The notes: generated from the letters alone by a model not told the origin. Shown: positions 7,545 to 16,995, numbered from the stretch's first letter. The stretch is 64,000 nucleotides of DNA from Subtercola boreus (GCF_003399645.1 NZ_NBXD01000013.1:60017-124016); one strand, 5' to 3'. Numbers and translations: made by a program.

Positions 7545-9395
7545 GTGAGCCCCAGAGCAGTACAGGCACTCCAGCCGGCGTCGACCGAGCCCGCGTCGAT
7601 CCGCAACTTCTGCATCATCGCGCACATCGACCACGGCAAGTCGACCCTGGCAGACCGGATGCTGCAGATCACCGGCGTGGTCAGCGACCGCGACATGCGC
7701 GCCCAGTACCTCGATCGCATGGACATCGAGCGTGAGCGCGGCATCACCATCAAGAGCCAGGCCGTGCGCATGCCCTGGGCGCTCGACGGCAAGACCTACG
7801 CGCTCAACATGATCGACACCCCCGGCCACGTCGACTTCACCTACGAGGTGAGCCGGTCGCTGGCCGCCTGCGAGGGCGCCATCCTGCTGGTGGATGCCGC
7901 GCAGGGCATCGAAGCGCAGACGCTCGCCAATCTCTACCTTGCTCTCGACAACGACCTGAAGATCATCCCCGTACTCAACAAGATCGACCTTCCCGCGGCC
8001 GACCCCGACAAGTACGCCGAAGAACTCGCCGGCCTGATCGGCGGGAAGGCCGAAGACGTGCTCCGCGTCAGCGGCAAGACCGGTATGGGCGTCGAGGAGC
8101 TGCTCGACCTCGTGGTGCAGACCATCCCCGCACCCGTCGGCGACATCGATGCCCCGCCCCGCGCGATGATCTTCGACTCGGTCTACGACGCCTACCGCGG
8201 TGTCGTGACCTATGTGCGCATGATCGACGGCAAGCTCACGCCGCGCGAGAAGATCATGATGATGAGCACCAAGTCGACGCACGAGGTGCTCGAGATCGGT
8301 GTGTCGAGCCCGGAGCCGACTCCCAGCAAGGGTCTGGCCGTCGGCGAGGTGGGGTACCTGATCACCGGCGTCAAAGACGTGCGGCTGAGCAAGGTCGGCG
8401 ACACCGTCACCACGTCGCTCCGGCCCGCGACCGTCGCGCTGAAGGGGTACTCCGAGCCCAAGCCGATGGTGTTCTCGGGGCTCTACCCGATCGACGGCTC
8501 CGACTACCCGAACCTCCGCGAGGCCCTCGACAAGCTGAAGCTCAGCGATGCCGCCCTCGTCTACGAGCCCGAGACATCCGTCGCCCTCGGTTTCGGGTTC
8601 CGCTGCGGGTTCCTCGGCCTGCTCCACCTCGAGATCATCACCGAGCGCCTCGAACGCGAGTTCAACCTCGACCTCATCGCCACCGCGCCCAGTGTGATCT
8701 ACGAGGTGATGACCGACGACAAGAAGACGGTCACGGTCACCAACCCGAGCGAATTCCCCGGCGGGAAGATCTCCACCGTGAGCGAGCCCATGGTGAAGGC
8801 GTCGATCCTGGCGCCGAAAGACTACGTCGGCACGATCATGGAGCTCTGCCAGGGCCGCCGCGGCACCCTGAACGGGATGGAGTACGTCGGTACCGACCGC
8901 GTCGAGCTGCACTACAACATGCCGCTCGGCGAGATCGTGTTCGACTTCTTCGATCACCTGAAGAGTCGCACGCAGGGCTACGCGAGCCTCGACTACGAAC
9001 CGATCGGCGAACAGGTGGCCGACCTCGTGAAGGTCGACATCCTGCTGCAGGGCGAGGCCGTCGACGCGTTCAGCGCCATCGTTCACAAAGACAAGGCCTA
9101 CGCCTACGGTGTGCTGATGACCGAGCGGCTGAAGAAGCTCATTCCGCGCCAGCAGTTCGAGGTGCCGATCCAGGCCGCCATCGGTGCGCGCATCATCGCC
9201 CGCGAGTCGATCAGTGCGATTCGCAAAGACGTTCTCGCGAAGTGCTATGGCGGTGACATCACCCGGAAGCGCAAACTGCTGGAGAAGCAGAAAGAGGGCA
9301 AGAAGCGCATGAAGATGGTCGGCCGCGTCGAGGTGCCCCAGGAGGCGTTCATCGCCGCGCTGAGCGGCGAGACCGAGACGAAAAAAGAGAAGTAG
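7545..9395 (+). CDS. lepA: Elongation factor 4 (LepA)
   Basis: 616-residue ribosome-associated GTPase of usual family length, thought to aid translation or 30S assembly under stress. The G1 motif is HIDHGKST (near residues 27-34), G2 is [11 protein letters not shown]3 is DTPGHVDF and G4 is NKIDLP. The LepA-specific C-terminal domain ends [19 protein letters not shown], which is highly conserved. The start is GTG with GAAGGA upstream. It is followed 5 bp later by the DUF1990 gene. Confidence 0.98.
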   Translation: MSPRAVQALQPASTEPASIRNFCIIAHIDHGKSTLADRMLQITGVVSDRDMRAQYLDRMDIERERGITIKSQAVRMPWALDGKTYALNMIDTPGHVDFTYEVSRSLAACEGAILLVDAAQGIEAQTLANLYLALDNDLKIIPVLNKIDLPAADPDKYAEELAGLIGGKAEDVLRVSGKTGMGVEELLDLVVQTIPAPVGDIDAPPRAMIFDSVYDAYRGVVTYVRMIDGKLTPREKIMMMSTKSTHEVLEIGVSSPEPTPSKGLAVGEVGYLITGVKDVRLSKVGDTVTTSLRPATVALKGYSEPKPMVFSGLYPIDGSDYPNLREALDKLKLSDAALVYEPETSVALGFGFRCGFLGLLHLEIITERLEREFNLDLIATAPSVIYEVMTDDKKTVTVTNPSEFPGGKISTVSEPMVKASILAPKDYVGTIMELCQGRRGTLNGMEYVGTDRVELHYNMPLGEIVFDFFDHLKSRTQGYASLDYEPIGEQVADLVKVDILLQGEAVDAFSAIVHKDKAYAYGVLMTERLKKLIPRQQFEVPIQAAIGARIIARESISAIRKDVLAKCYGGDITRKRKLLEKQKEGKKRMKMVGRVEVPQEAFIAALSGETETKKEK

Positions 9396-9400
9396 GTCCC

Positions 9401-10069
9401 ATGTCGACCGACGAGCCCCGCACGAGGGCGACGCACAGCGGGCAGGCGCTCACCTATGCCGCCATCGGGGCGAGCCAGGCCGACGACCTGATGTACTATC
9501 CGCCGAAGGGGTTCAAACCCTTCCAGGCGCGGGCGCGGCTGGGTTCGGGCGACGACCGGTTCGCTTCGGCCGCCGAGTCCATCCTCACCTGGGGTGTACA
9601 GCGCGGCAGCGGAATGGCCATCGAGAACATCGAGCTCCCGGTGTCGAGCGACTCCGACTACGTCGGGCTCGTCTATGACGCCAACGGTGTGCCCACGGGT
9701 CCCCGCCAGCTCGACGAGGGGCATGTCTACACCGAAGACGGCACGCCGCATGTGGCCCCCGGCGTCACCGCCGAGCTGGTGGTGCACGTTCTCGGCGTGC
9801 GGTTCGTGGCACCGGTGCGGGTCGTGTCTGTGACGACGGATGCCCATCGGGTCGGTTTCGCCTACGGAACGCTGCCCGGGCATCCGCAGATCGGCGAAGA
9901 GAGCTTCATGGTGGAGCAGCACGACGACGGGTCGGTGTGGATCGTCATCCGCAGCTTCTCGCGGCCCAGCACGTGGTACTACCGGCTCGCGACACCACTC
10001 GTGCGGTGGCAGCAGCGCACGGCGACCAAGCAGTACCTGCGGGCGCTGCTGCCCGCGCGCACGCCGTGA
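9401..10069 (+). CDS. DUF1990 family protein
   Basis: 222-residue soluble protein. The N-terminal half has the DUF1990 pattern TYAAIGASQADDLMYYPPKG, and the central part contains GFAYGTLPGHPQIGEESF, a region conserved in this family. The C-terminus is Trp/Arg-rich (STWYYRLATPLVRWQQR). The biochemical role of the family is not established. It starts 5 bp after lepA and is followed 18 bp later by hemW, so all three are probably co-transcribed. Confidence 0.85.
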   Translation: MSTDEPRTRATHSGQALTYAAIGASQADDLMYYPPKGFKPFQARARLGSGDDRFASAAESILTWGVQRGSGMAIENIELPVSSDSDYVGLVYDANGVPTGPRQLDEGHVYTEDGTPHVAPGVTAELVVHVLGVRFVAPVRVVSVTTDAHRVGFAYGTLPGHPQIGEESFMVEQHDDGSVWIVIRSFSRPSTWYYRLATPLVRWQQRTATKQYLRALLPARTP

Positions 10070-10087
10070 CGAGAGCGGGGTTCTCCC

Positions 10088-11362
10088 GTGGGTAGCGCGC
10101 TGCCGCTCGGCGATCCGGCGCCGCTCGACGGGTTGCTGCCGGGCACCGCCGCAGAACGCAGCCACGGGCATCCGTTCGGCGTGTACCTGCACGTGCCGTT
10201 CTGCCGCGTGCGGTGCGGCTACTGCGACTTCAACACCTACACCTCGAGCGAGTTGCGCGGAGTGAAGCAGGTCGACTACGCCGGCCAGGCCGAGCTCGAG
10301 GTCGGCCTCGCCAAACGGGTTCTTGCGACATCCGGAGTCGAAGACCGCCCCGTCTCGACCGTCTTCTTCGGCGGAGGCACCCCCACCCTGCTGCCCAGCA
10401 GCCAGCTGATCGGGATGCTGCGAGCCACCGCCGATGCGTGGGGGCTCGCCGACGACGCCGAGGTCACCACCGAGGCGAACCCCGATTCGGTCGACGCGCA
10501 GTACCTGGCCGAGCTCGCCGCCGCCGGCTTCACGCGGGTGAGCTTCGGCATGCAGTCCGCCGTGCCGCACGTGTTGGCGACCCTCGACCGCACGCACGAC
10601 CCCGAGCGCGTGCCCGAGGTGGTGCGCTGGGCCCGTGACGCCGGGCTGCAGGTCAGCCTCGACCTCATCTACGGCACGCCCGGTGAGACGATCGGCGACT
10701 GGGAGAGATCACTCGACGCCGCGCTCGCCATGGCGCCCGACCACCTCTCGGCCTACGCCCTCATCGTGGAGCAGGGCACCAAACTGGCCCGCCAGATTCG
10801 CTCGGGCGTCTACCCGCAGCCCGACGACGACCTCGAGGCCGACATGTACGAGCTCGCGGATGCCCGGCTCGCCTCGAGCGGGTACGAATGGTACGAGGTG
10901 AGCAACTGGTCGCGGAGCGGCGCCGCGGTGCAGCCCGGAGCAGACGCGATGACCGGGCCGGTGACCCCGGCGAGCGAGTTCCGCTCCCGGCACAACCTCG
11001 CGTACTGGCAGGGACACGACTGGTGGGGGATCGGCCCGGGGGCGCACAGTCACATCGGCGGCACCCGCTGGTGGAACGTGAAGCACCCGGCGGCCTACGC
11101 GGATCGCATTCTCGCCGGCCACTCGCCGGCAGCCGGCCGGGAGACGCCCGACCCCGACTCGCAGGAGATCGAACGCATTCTGCTGCTCGCGCGCATCCGG
11201 TCGGGCCTCACGACAGCAAGCCTCGCTCCGGATGCCCGCCGGGAGGTCGCGTCGCTCATCGCCGACGGGCTCGTGAACGCGAAAGCCGCCCTCGCTGGAT
11301 CGATCGAGTTGACCCTGCGGGGGCGGCTTCTCGCCGATGCGGTGGTCAGAAGACTGACCTGA
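10088..11362 (+). CDS. hemW: Radical SAM heme chaperone HemW (coproporphyrinogen III oxidase-like)
   Basis: 424-residue radical SAM protein. The [4Fe-4S] motif CRVRCGYC places cysteines at 39, 43 and 46, within YLHVPFCRVRCGYCDFNTY. FFGGGTPTLLP and TTEANPDSV follow, both typical of HemW. HemW homologues bind heme and are proposed to insert it into respiratory proteins; many are misannotated as HemN. The C-terminal winged-helix HemN region is present (ERILLLARIRSGL). An insert near residues 277-297 (GAAVQPGADAMTGPVTPAS) is longer than usual. lepA-hemW proximity is common in Gram-positive bacteria and supports the call. GTG start. Confidence 0.93.
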   Translation: MGSALPLGDPAPLDGLLPGTAAERSHGHPFGVYLHVPFCRVRCGYCDFNTYTSSELRGVKQVDYAGQAELEVGLAKRVLATSGVEDRPVSTVFFGGGTPTLLPSSQLIGMLRATADAWGLADDAEVTTEANPDSVDAQYLAELAAAGFTRVSFGMQSAVPHVLATLDRTHDPERVPEVVRWARDAGLQVSLDLIYGTPGETIGDWERSLDAALAMAPDHLSAYALIVEQGTKLARQIRSGVYPQPDDDLEADMYELADARLASSGYEWYEVSNWSRSGAAVQPGADAMTGPVTPASEFRSRHNLAYWQGHDWWGIGPGAHSHIGGTRWWNVKHPAAYADRILAGHSPAAGRETPDPDSQEIERILLLARIRSGLTTASLAPDARREVASLIADGLVNAKAALAGSIELTLRGRLLADAVVRRLT

Positions 11363-11407
11363 CACCGGCCGGTGGTGCTGCGTTCACTGCTCTGAGTGGT
11401 GCTGTGG

Positions 11408-11863
11408 CTACTTGATGAGCTGGATCGCGCACCACTTGGGGTACACGTAACCCTCGCCCTTGTTGGCGGCGATCGCGGCGATGATCGCGAAGACCAGGCC
11501 GATGATGGCCACCGCGGCGTACGTGACGAAACCGATGATGACGACCGTCAGGATGCTCGACACGACGTACCCGATGAGAAGCGTGAGCTGGAAGTTCAGC
11601 GCCGTCTTCGTGTGCTCGCGGATGAACTCGCCGCGGTCCTTCAGCACCAGGTAGCCGATCAGCGGGGCGACGAACCCGATGATGATGCCGCCGACGTGGA
11701 TGAGCGTGGCCCAGAGGCGCTGGTCTTCGGGCCGCATGGGCGGCGCCACCGGGTAACCCGCAGGCGGCTGCACGTAGCCCTCTGAGGGCGGCACGCTGCC
11801 ACCGGTCGGCGGCAGTTTGTCGCCGGGGGGAGGGGTCGATCCGGGCGTGTAGTCGCTGGACAT
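11408..11863 (-). CDS. DUF4870 domain membrane protein (paralog A)
   Basis: 151-residue protein with a Pro/Gly/Tyr-rich N-terminal tail (about residues 1-45) followed by a DUF4870 domain (LWATLIHVGGIIIGFVAPLIG, then DRGEFIREHTKTALNFQ). Three or four hydrophobic helices follow. The family function is unknown. I chose the ATG at 11863 because AAAGGA precedes it on the minus strand; the frame stays open upstream into the tandem repeat. It lies downstream of a second DUF4870 gene, separated by a 17-bp repeat array. Confidence 0.85.
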   Translation of the reverse strand: MSSDYTPGSTPPPGDKLPPTGGSVPPSEGYVQPPAGYPVAPPMRPEDQRLWATLIHVGGIIIGFVAPLIGYLVLKDRGEFIREHTKTALNFQLTLLIGYVVSSILTVVIIGFVTYAAVAIIGLVFAIIAAIAANKGEGYVYPKWCAIQLIK

Positions 11864-11898
11864 GGACGATCCTTTCGTAGGGGTTGAGCCTGGGAAAC

Positions 11899-11961
11899 CG
11901 AGTGGAAGGGGGATCCGAGTGGAAGGGGGATCCGAGTGGAAGGGGGATCCGAGTGGAAGGG
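11899..11961 (-). repeat. 17-bp tandem repeat (3.7 copies) between the two DUF4870 genes
   Basis: Plus-strand unit CGAGTGGAAGGGGGATC at 11899-11915, 11916-11932 and 11933-11949, plus a 12-base partial copy at 11950-11961. Copies are identical. The array begins 3 bp after the stop of the upstream DUF4870 gene and ends about 20 bp before the ribosome-binding site of the downstream one. Confidence 0.95.
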
Positions 11962-11964
11962 TGC

Positions 11965-12357
11965 TTACTTGATCCACCGGTAGTTGATGGGGTACCGGTA
12001 CGCCCCGCCGCCGTTGACCCGTACGCCGCCGATGATGGCGAAGACGAGGTTGACGATGACGACCAGCCAGATGACGAGCCCGATCAGCAGCGCGATGATG
12101 CCGCCGACGAAGGGGATGTACGTGAGGATCGCCGACAGGATGTTGCCTGCGACGACGATGCCGGTGACGTTGATCGTCCAGTTGAGTGCCTCAGTGCTCT
12201 CCTGACGCACCAGCCGGCCGCGGTCTTTGAAGACCAGGTGGATGACGAGCGCAGGAACCAGCAGGATGATGTTGCCGAAGTGGGCGAGGCTCGCCCACAG
12301 TTTGTCGTCTTGTGCGGAGAGCGGTGCCGCCGGCTTGGCGGCCATCGGGTCGGACAT
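11965..12357 (-). CDS. DUF4870 domain membrane protein (paralog B)
   Basis: 130-residue protein with a short N-terminus and the DUF4870 pattern DDKLWASLAHFGNIILLVPA, DRGRLVRQESTEALNWTINV, then a long hydrophobic region (GGIIALLIGLVIWLVVIVNL) and a conserved tail ending YRYPINYRWIK. It looks like a recent-to-old paralog of the next gene downstream, which lacks this tail but has a longer N-terminus. The ribosome-binding site AAAGGGG lies upstream of the ATG. Family function is unknown; it is divergent from hrcA. Confidence 0.87.
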   Translation of the reverse strand: MSDPMAAKPAAPLSAQDDKLWASLAHFGNIILLVPALVIHLVFKDRGRLVRQESTEALNWTINVTGIVVAGNILSAILTYIPFVGGIIALLIGLVIWLVVIVNLVFAIIGGVRVNGGGAYRYPINYRWIK

Positions 12358-12513
12358 CGTGAGGAGCCCCTTTCTGGGCGCAGGATACCCACAAGATAGT
12401 GGCAGTCAAGGGTGTTCGGCAATGATTTTTACTCAGTGTGTCGACAATGTGCGGGAATGTTCACCCACGCGCAAGGCGGCGCACGACAGGGGTGAGTTCC
12501 GAACCTCGCGTTA

Positions 12514-12519
12514 TATGAT
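12514..12519 (+). promoter_or_regulatory. hrcA -10 hexamer
   Basis: TATGAT, close to the sigma-A consensus. It overlaps the first base of the CIRCE operator, so HrcA bound there would block RNA polymerase. No strong -35 was found at 17 bp. Confidence 0.7.
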
Positions 12520-12545
12520 TGGCACTCGGAATACAGGAGTGCCAG
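12519..12545 (+). promoter_or_regulatory. CIRCE operator
   Basis: TTGGCACTC-N9-GAGTGCCAG matches the CIRCE consensus TTAGCACTC-N9-GAGTGCTAA at all but the second-innermost symmetric positions. It sits immediately after the -10, 29 bp before the hrcA start, so hrcA (and probably dnaJ) is under HrcA autoregulation and heat-inducible. Confidence 0.95.
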
Positions 12546-12573
12546 CCGACACGACGAGGAGGGCGGGGAAGAC

Positions 12574-13596
12574 ATGGTCTCTGAACGCAGCCTCGAGGTT
12601 CTGCGGGTCATCGTGCACGACTATGTCGAATCGCGCGAGCCCGTCGGCTCGAAGTCGATCGTCGACCGCCACTCCTTCGGTGTCTCTGCCGCGACGATCC
12701 GCAACGACATGGCCCTTCTCGAAGAGGAGGAGCTGATCACGGCTCCCCACACCTCATCGGGTCGTATTCCGACCGACAAGGGGTACCGGCTCTTCGTCGA
12801 CCACCTCTCCGATCTCAAACCCCTCTCGCCCGCGCAGCGACAGGCCATCGAGACATTCCTCGGGTCATCCGTCGACCTCGACGACGTACTCGCCCGAACC
12901 GTGCGCCTGCTCTCGCAGCTGACGCAGCAGGTTGCGATGGTGCAGTACCCCTCGCTGTCGAAGGCTCGGGTCAGACATATCGAGATCGTCGCCCTCACCC
13001 CCCTCCGCATGCTCACCGTCGTCATCACCGACACCGGTCACGTCGAGCAGCGCATCGTCGAGGTGCCTGCTGCGGTCGACGACCTCTTTCTCGCCGAGAT
13101 CCGTTCGAAGGTGAACGCCCTCGCTGCAGGGCTCGGGCTCGATGCCGCCGCAGAGAGGCTCGCCGAATTCCGTGACCAGTTCGAGCCGGAGCGCCGGGCA
13201 TCCATCGGCCTGCTCAGCCAGGCGCTCATCGAGCAGGTCACGGCGAACCGGCAGGAGAAGCTGATCATCGCCGGGGCCGCCAACCTCGTGCGTACCGAGG
13301 GTGACTTCGCCGGCAGCATCCTGCCTGTGCTCGAGGCCGTCGAGGAGCAGGTGGTGCTGCTGCGCCTGTTCAGCGAGATGCAGGCCGATGCACACGGGAT
13401 GACGGTGCGCATCGGGCGGGAGAACGCTCCGTTCGGCCTGGCCGAGACCTCCGTTCTCGCGAGCGGGTACAGCGGAGCGGGCGGCGCCGTCGCCCGGCTC
13501 GGTGTGCTCGGGCCGACCCGCATGGACTACTCCACGAACATCCAGGCGGTGCGCGCCGTCGCCCGCTACCTCTCCAAGAGCCTGGGCGAGAACTAG
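12574..13596 (+). CDS. hrcA: Heat-inducible transcription repressor HrcA
   Basis: 340-residue repressor that binds CIRCE elements and is released on heat shock. The N-terminal winged helix is clear (SLEVLRVIVHDYVESREPVG, then VSAATIRNDMALLEEE), followed by TSSGRIPTDKGYRLFVD, a hallmark of the family. The C-terminal effector region has the conserved RIGRENA. The ATG follows GAGGAGGGCGGGG. Its own operator lies just upstream, and dnaJ follows after 67 bp, the usual actinobacterial hrcA-dnaJ2 arrangement. Confidence 0.97.
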   Translation: MVSERSLEVLRVIVHDYVESREPVGSKSIVDRHSFGVSAATIRNDMALLEEEELITAPHTSSGRIPTDKGYRLFVDHLSDLKPLSPAQRQAIETFLGSSVDLDDVLARTVRLLSQLTQQVAMVQYPSLSKARVRHIEIVALTPLRMLTVVITDTGHVEQRIVEVPAAVDDLFLAEIRSKVNALAAGLGLDAAAERLAEFRDQFEPERRASIGLLSQALIEQVTANRQEKLIIAGAANLVRTEGDFAGSILPVLEAVEEQVVLLRLFSEMQADAHGMTVRIGRENAPFGLAETSVLASGYSGAGGAVARLGVLGPTRMDYSTNIQAVRAVARYLSKSLGEN

Positions 13597-13663
13597 CGCC
13601 CGTCCCGCCCGTCCCCTTCATTCACAACACACTGCATTCACCAAACAAAAGGAGAAGCCCTTC

Positions 13664-14782
13664 GTGGCTGACCACTACGACGTTCTCGGTGTCGAACGAA
13701 CCGCCACCCCCGAGGAGATCAAGAAGGCCTACCGTCGGTTGGCCCGCGAGCTGCACCCCGATGTGAACTCGAGCCCGGATGCCGAGGAGAAGTTCAAAGC
13801 CGTCACTCACGCCTACGACGTGCTGAGCGACCCGGGCCAGCGCCAGAGCTACGACCGTGGGCCGCAGGCCGGCTTCGGCGGCGGGGCCGGAGGCGCCCAG
13901 GGGTTCGGCGGATTCGGCGACATCTTCGAGACGTTCTTCGGCGGGCAGCAGGGCGGCCAGCGCGGCCCCCGCGACCGCGCCGAACGGGGGCAGGATGCAC
14001 TGCTCCGAGTTGAAGTCGACCTCAGCGAGGTCATCTTCGGCACGCACCGCGACCTCGAGGTCGACACGGCCATCCTCTGCGAGACGTGCAACGGTTCGTG
14101 CGCCCAGCCCGGTACGCACGAGGTCACCTGCGACATCTGCCATGGCACCGGCCAGATCTCGCGCACGGTGCGCTCCCTGCTCGGCAACGTGATGACGAGC
14201 TCACCGTGCGGCACCTGCCGCGGCTACGGAACGATCATCCCGGCCCCCTGCGTCACCTGCCAGGGGCAGGGCCGCATCCGCGCGCGCCGCACGATTCCCG
14301 TCGACATTCCGGCCGGCGTCGACACCGGCCTCCGGCTACAGATGCCGTCGCAGGGTGAGGTCGGCCCGGCCGGCGGCCCCCAGGGCGACCTGTACCTCGA
14401 GGTCAAGGTGCGCCACAACGACATCTTCAGCCGCAACGGGGATGACCTGCTGTGCACTCTCGAAGTGCAGATGTGGGACGCGGTGCTCGGCACGACAACC
14501 ACCCTGAACGCGCTCGACGGCGACGTGGAGGTCGAACTGCGGCCGGGCATCCAGAGCTCGGAGGTGCTGACCATCAAGTCGCGCGGCGTGACGAAGCTGC
14601 GGGGCGGCGGTCGGGGTGACCTGAAGGTCGGCATCCAGGTCGTCACACCCACCAAGCTCGACCACAAGCAGAAGGAGCTCATGAAGCAGCTCGCCTCGGC
14701 GCACAAGTATCCGGCCCCGTCGCTCGGGCAGTTCCAGCAGGGGCTGTTCTCGAAGCTGCGCGACCGCTTCCTGAACGTCTGA
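13664..14782 (+). CDS. dnaJ: Molecular chaperone DnaJ (DnaJ2 type)
   Basis: 372-residue Hsp40 co-chaperone that stimulates DnaK ATPase. The J domain has HPD at residues 31-33, a Gly/Phe region follows (about 67-105), then four Cys repeats: CETCNGSC, CDICHGTG, CGTCRGYG and CVTCQGQG. The first departs from CxxCxGxG, ending in Cys rather than Gly, but both zinc sites still have their cysteines. The C-terminal substrate-binding domains are intact. I chose GTG 13664 because AAAAGGAGAAG precedes it and the J domain begins at once. Pairing with hrcA marks it as the DnaJ2 paralog, separate from a dnaK-linked copy expected elsewhere. Confidence 0.96.
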   Translation: MADHYDVLGVERTATPEEIKKAYRRLARELHPDVNSSPDAEEKFKAVTHAYDVLSDPGQRQSYDRGPQAGFGGGAGGAQGFGGFGDIFETFFGGQQGGQRGPRDRAERGQDALLRVEVDLSEVIFGTHRDLEVDTAILCETCNGSCAQPGTHEVTCDICHGTGQISRTVRSLLGNVMTSSPCGTCRGYGTIIPAPCVTCQGQGRIRARRTIPVDIPAGVDTGLRLQMPSQGEVGPAGGPQGDLYLEVKVRHNDIFSRNGDDLLCTLEVQMWDAVLGTTTTLNALDGDVEVELRPGIQSSEVLTIKSRGVTKLRGGGRGDLKVGIQVVTPTKLDHKQKELMKQLASAHKYPAPSLGQFQQGLFSKLRDRFLNV

Positions 14783-14798
14783 GGCGGATGGCCCGCCG

Positions 14799-15539
14799 AT
14801 GAGTTCGCTGTTCATCCGCGAGGATCTTGCCGTAATCCCGCACGGGATCCGCGATGTGGTGTCGCTGCACGGTGACGAGCAGAAGCATGCCGTGACGGTG
14901 AACCGCATCCGGGTCGGCGAAGAGACCTCGATCGGTGATGGGCGCGGACTCGTCGTGAGCGGCCCGGTCATCGCGGTGTCGTCGACGGTACTGAGCATCG
15001 CCGTGACCTCCCTCGTTCAGCAACCTGCGCCGGTACGGCAGATCTGGCTCGTGCAGGCGCTCGCCAAGGGCGACCGCGACGAGCTCGCCGTGCAGGCCGC
15101 GACCGAACTCGGGGTGGCCCGGGTGCTGCCGTGGGCGGCCGAGAGGTCTGTGTCGCGCTGGGTCGGCCCGAAGATCGCCAAGGGTCTCGAGCGCTGGCGC
15201 ACCATCGTGCGGGAGGCCACGAAGCAGTCCATCCGGGCCTGGGTGCCCGAGGTGGGGGAGCTCCAAGCGACGAAAGACCTCCTGGAACTGGCCCGGGGTT
15301 CACGGATGCTCGTGCTCGACCCGACCGCAGCGATCTCCCTGACGGCGGCAGAGCCGGGCGCCGCAGACGAGCCCGTGGTGCTCGTGGTCGGGCCGGAGGG
15401 TGGCCTCACGACGAACGAGCTGACCGTTCTGGCGGCGGCGGGAGCGACTCGCGTGTCGCTCGGAACGGGCATCCTGCGCACCTCCACGGCGGGGCCGGCG
15501 GCGATCGCGGCGCTGAACGTGACGCTCGGGCTCTGGTGA
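14799..15539 (+). CDS. rsmE: 16S rRNA (uracil-1498-N3)-methyltransferase
   Basis: 246-residue SPOUT-class methyltransferase expected to methylate N3 of U1498 in 16S rRNA. The N-terminal PUA-like region contains GDEQKHAVTVNRIRVGEE. The SAM-binding knot has VVGPEGGLTTNEL and SLGTGILRTSTAGPAAIAAL; many family members have ILRTETA, so the Glu is Ser here. Seventeen bp after dnaJ, likely the end of the hrcA transcript. Length is normal. Confidence 0.94.
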   Translation: MSSLFIREDLAVIPHGIRDVVSLHGDEQKHAVTVNRIRVGEETSIGDGRGLVVSGPVIAVSSTVLSIAVTSLVQQPAPVRQIWLVQALAKGDRDELAVQAATELGVARVLPWAAERSVSRWVGPKIAKGLERWRTIVREATKQSIRAWVPEVGELQATKDLLELARGSRMLVLDPTAAISLTAAEPGAADEPVVLVVGPEGGLTTNELTVLAAAGATRVSLGTGILRTSTAGPAAIAALNVTLGLW

Positions 15540-15596
15540 GAGCGCGTCGGAGTACGCCCTGAGCGCAAGGCCCGGCTGAGTGTCAGGGGCTCCACT

Positions 15597-15602
15597 TAAG
15601 AT
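15597..15602 (+). promoter_or_regulatory. Leaderless-type -10 for the HIT gene
   Basis: TAAGAT ends 6 nt before ATG 15609, so transcription would start at or next to the start codon. The intervening bases are GGGGGT, not a well-spaced ribosome-binding site. Confidence 0.6.
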
Positions 15603-15608
15603 GGGGGT

Positions 15609-15968
15609 ATGTCAGAAACGCCCGAACCGTCGATCTTCACCCGCATTGTGCGGCGCGAGATCCCGGCGACCATCGTCGCCGAAACCGAACGCGTGATCGC
15701 GTTCAACGACGTCGCCCCGAAAGCTCCCGTGCACATCCTCGTCGTGCCGAAGACCGAGCAGTATGCCACTGTCGTCGAGCTCGCCGCCGGTGATCCCGGC
15801 CTGCTCGCCGAGGTCGTCGAGGTCGCCCAGAAGCTCGCGATCGAGCACGCCGACGGTGACTTCCGTCTGGTCTTCAACACCGGCGAGGGCGCAGGCCAGA
15901 CCGTTTTTCATGTTCATGCCCACGTTCTCGCGGGCGATCTCAAAGAAGGTTCACTTGCCACGTTCTGA
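15609..15968 (+). CDS. HIT family (histidine triad) nucleotide hydrolase
   Basis: 119-residue HIT protein of HINT-like size. The triad reads HVHAHVLAG, with histidines at 101, 103 and 105, and the N-terminal IFTRIVRREIPATIV is typical. Such proteins hydrolyse purine nucleoside phosphoramidates; the physiological substrate is unclear. It precedes phoH, ybeY and era, a common actinobacterial order, and its last 14 bp overlap phoH. Confidence 0.93.
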   Translation: MSETPEPSIFTRIVRREIPATIVAETERVIAFNDVAPKAPVHILVVPKTEQYATVVELAAGDPGLLAEVVEVAQKLAIEHADGDFRLVFNTGEGAGQTVFHVHAHVLAGDLKEGSLATF

Positions 15969-16995
15969 CACCGGTTCCAGAGGCACCAACAGCATCACCT
16001 CCGATGCGGTCATCCACGTCGACGGCCTCGCCATGGTCCGCCTGCTCGGCCCGCAAGACCGACTGGTCACCCTGGTCGAGAAGCAGTACCCGCAGGTGAG
16101 CATCCACGTCCGCGGCAACGAGATCACACTGCAGGGTCCGAACGGCGACGTCGAAGCGGCCAGGAGGCTCATCGAAGAGCTGGTCGAGATGGTGAAGAAC
16201 GGCAACGACGACCTGACCGAGATCGAGGTGACCGCTTCGGCGCGCATGCTCGATGCGGGCAGCACCCTCTCGCCGTCGGCAGCGCTCGGCGAGCCGATCG
16301 TGTCGAGCCGCGGCAAGACGGTGCGCGCCAAGACACTGGGCCAGAAGAAGTACGTCGACGCGATCGACGAGAACACGATCGTGTTCGGTATCGGTCCCGC
16401 CGGTACCGGCAAGACGTACCTCGCGATGGCGAAGGCCGTGCAGGCGCTGCAGCGCAAAGAGGTCAACCGCATCATCCTGACCCGCCCGGCGGTCGAAGCG
16501 GGCGAGCGACTCGGGTACCTGCCCGGCTCGCTGACCGACAAGATCGATCCCTATCTGCGACCACTCTTCGATGCGCTCAATGAGATGCTCGACCCTGAGA
16601 TCGTGCCGAAACTGCTGGCAACCGGCACCATCGAGGTCGCACCTCTCGCCTATATGCGCGGCCGTACGCTGAACGACTCCTTCATCGTTCTCGACGAGGC
16701 CCAGAACACCACGCCCGAGCAGATGAAGATGTTCCTCACCCGGCTGGGCTTCGGCTCGCGGATGGTCGTCACCGGCGACATCACGCAGATCGACCTGCCG
16801 CTCGGAACCAGCGGTCTCCAGGTGGTGCGCGGCGTGCTCGACGAGATCGACGACATCCACTTCGCTACGCTGACCAGTGACGATGTCGTGCGCCACACGC
16901 TCGTGGGGCAGATCGTCGACGCCTACACGAAGTACGACCAGATCCAGCAGGCCAATCGAGCAAGCGCCGCAGCCCGGCGAGGAGAACGCGCATGA
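15955..16995 (+). CDS. phoH: PhoH family ATPase
   Basis: 346-residue PhoH-like P-loop ATPase, probably RNA-related. A KH-like N-terminal segment ([20 protein letters not shown]) precedes the ATPase domain with Walker [12 protein letters not shown] near residues 147-157, Walker [15 protein letters not shown] and sensor [13 protein letters not shown] chose TTG 15955, overlapping the HIT gene by 14 bp, because GAAGG lies just upstream and family length fits; the frame also stays open farther upstream inside the HIT gene. Stop overlaps the ybeY ATG by 4 bp (ATGA-type coupling). Confidence 0.93.
   Translation: MPRSDTGSRGTNSITSDAVIHVDGLAMVRLLGPQDRLVTLVEKQYPQVSIHVRGNEITLQGPNGDVEAARRLIEELVEMVKNGNDDLTEIEVTASARMLDAGSTLSPSAALGEPIVSSRGKTVRAKTLGQKKYVDAIDENTIVFGIGPAGTGKTYLAMAKAVQALQRKEVNRIILTRPAVEAGERLGYLPGSLTDKIDPYLRPLFDALNEMLDPEIVPKLLATGTIEVAPLAYMRGRTLNDSFIVLDEAQNTTPEQMKMFLTRLGFGSRMVVTGDITQIDLPLGTSGLQVVRGVLDEIDDIHFATLTSDDVVRHTLVGQIVDAYTKYDQIQQANRASAAARRGERA

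Noticed and set aside
7392..9086. 564-codon open frame antisense to lepA
   Set aside because: It mirrors lepA codon bias (high-GC antisense), has no family motif and is low complexity.
11899..11961. CRISPR array
   Set aside because: Head-to-tail 17-mers without spacers.
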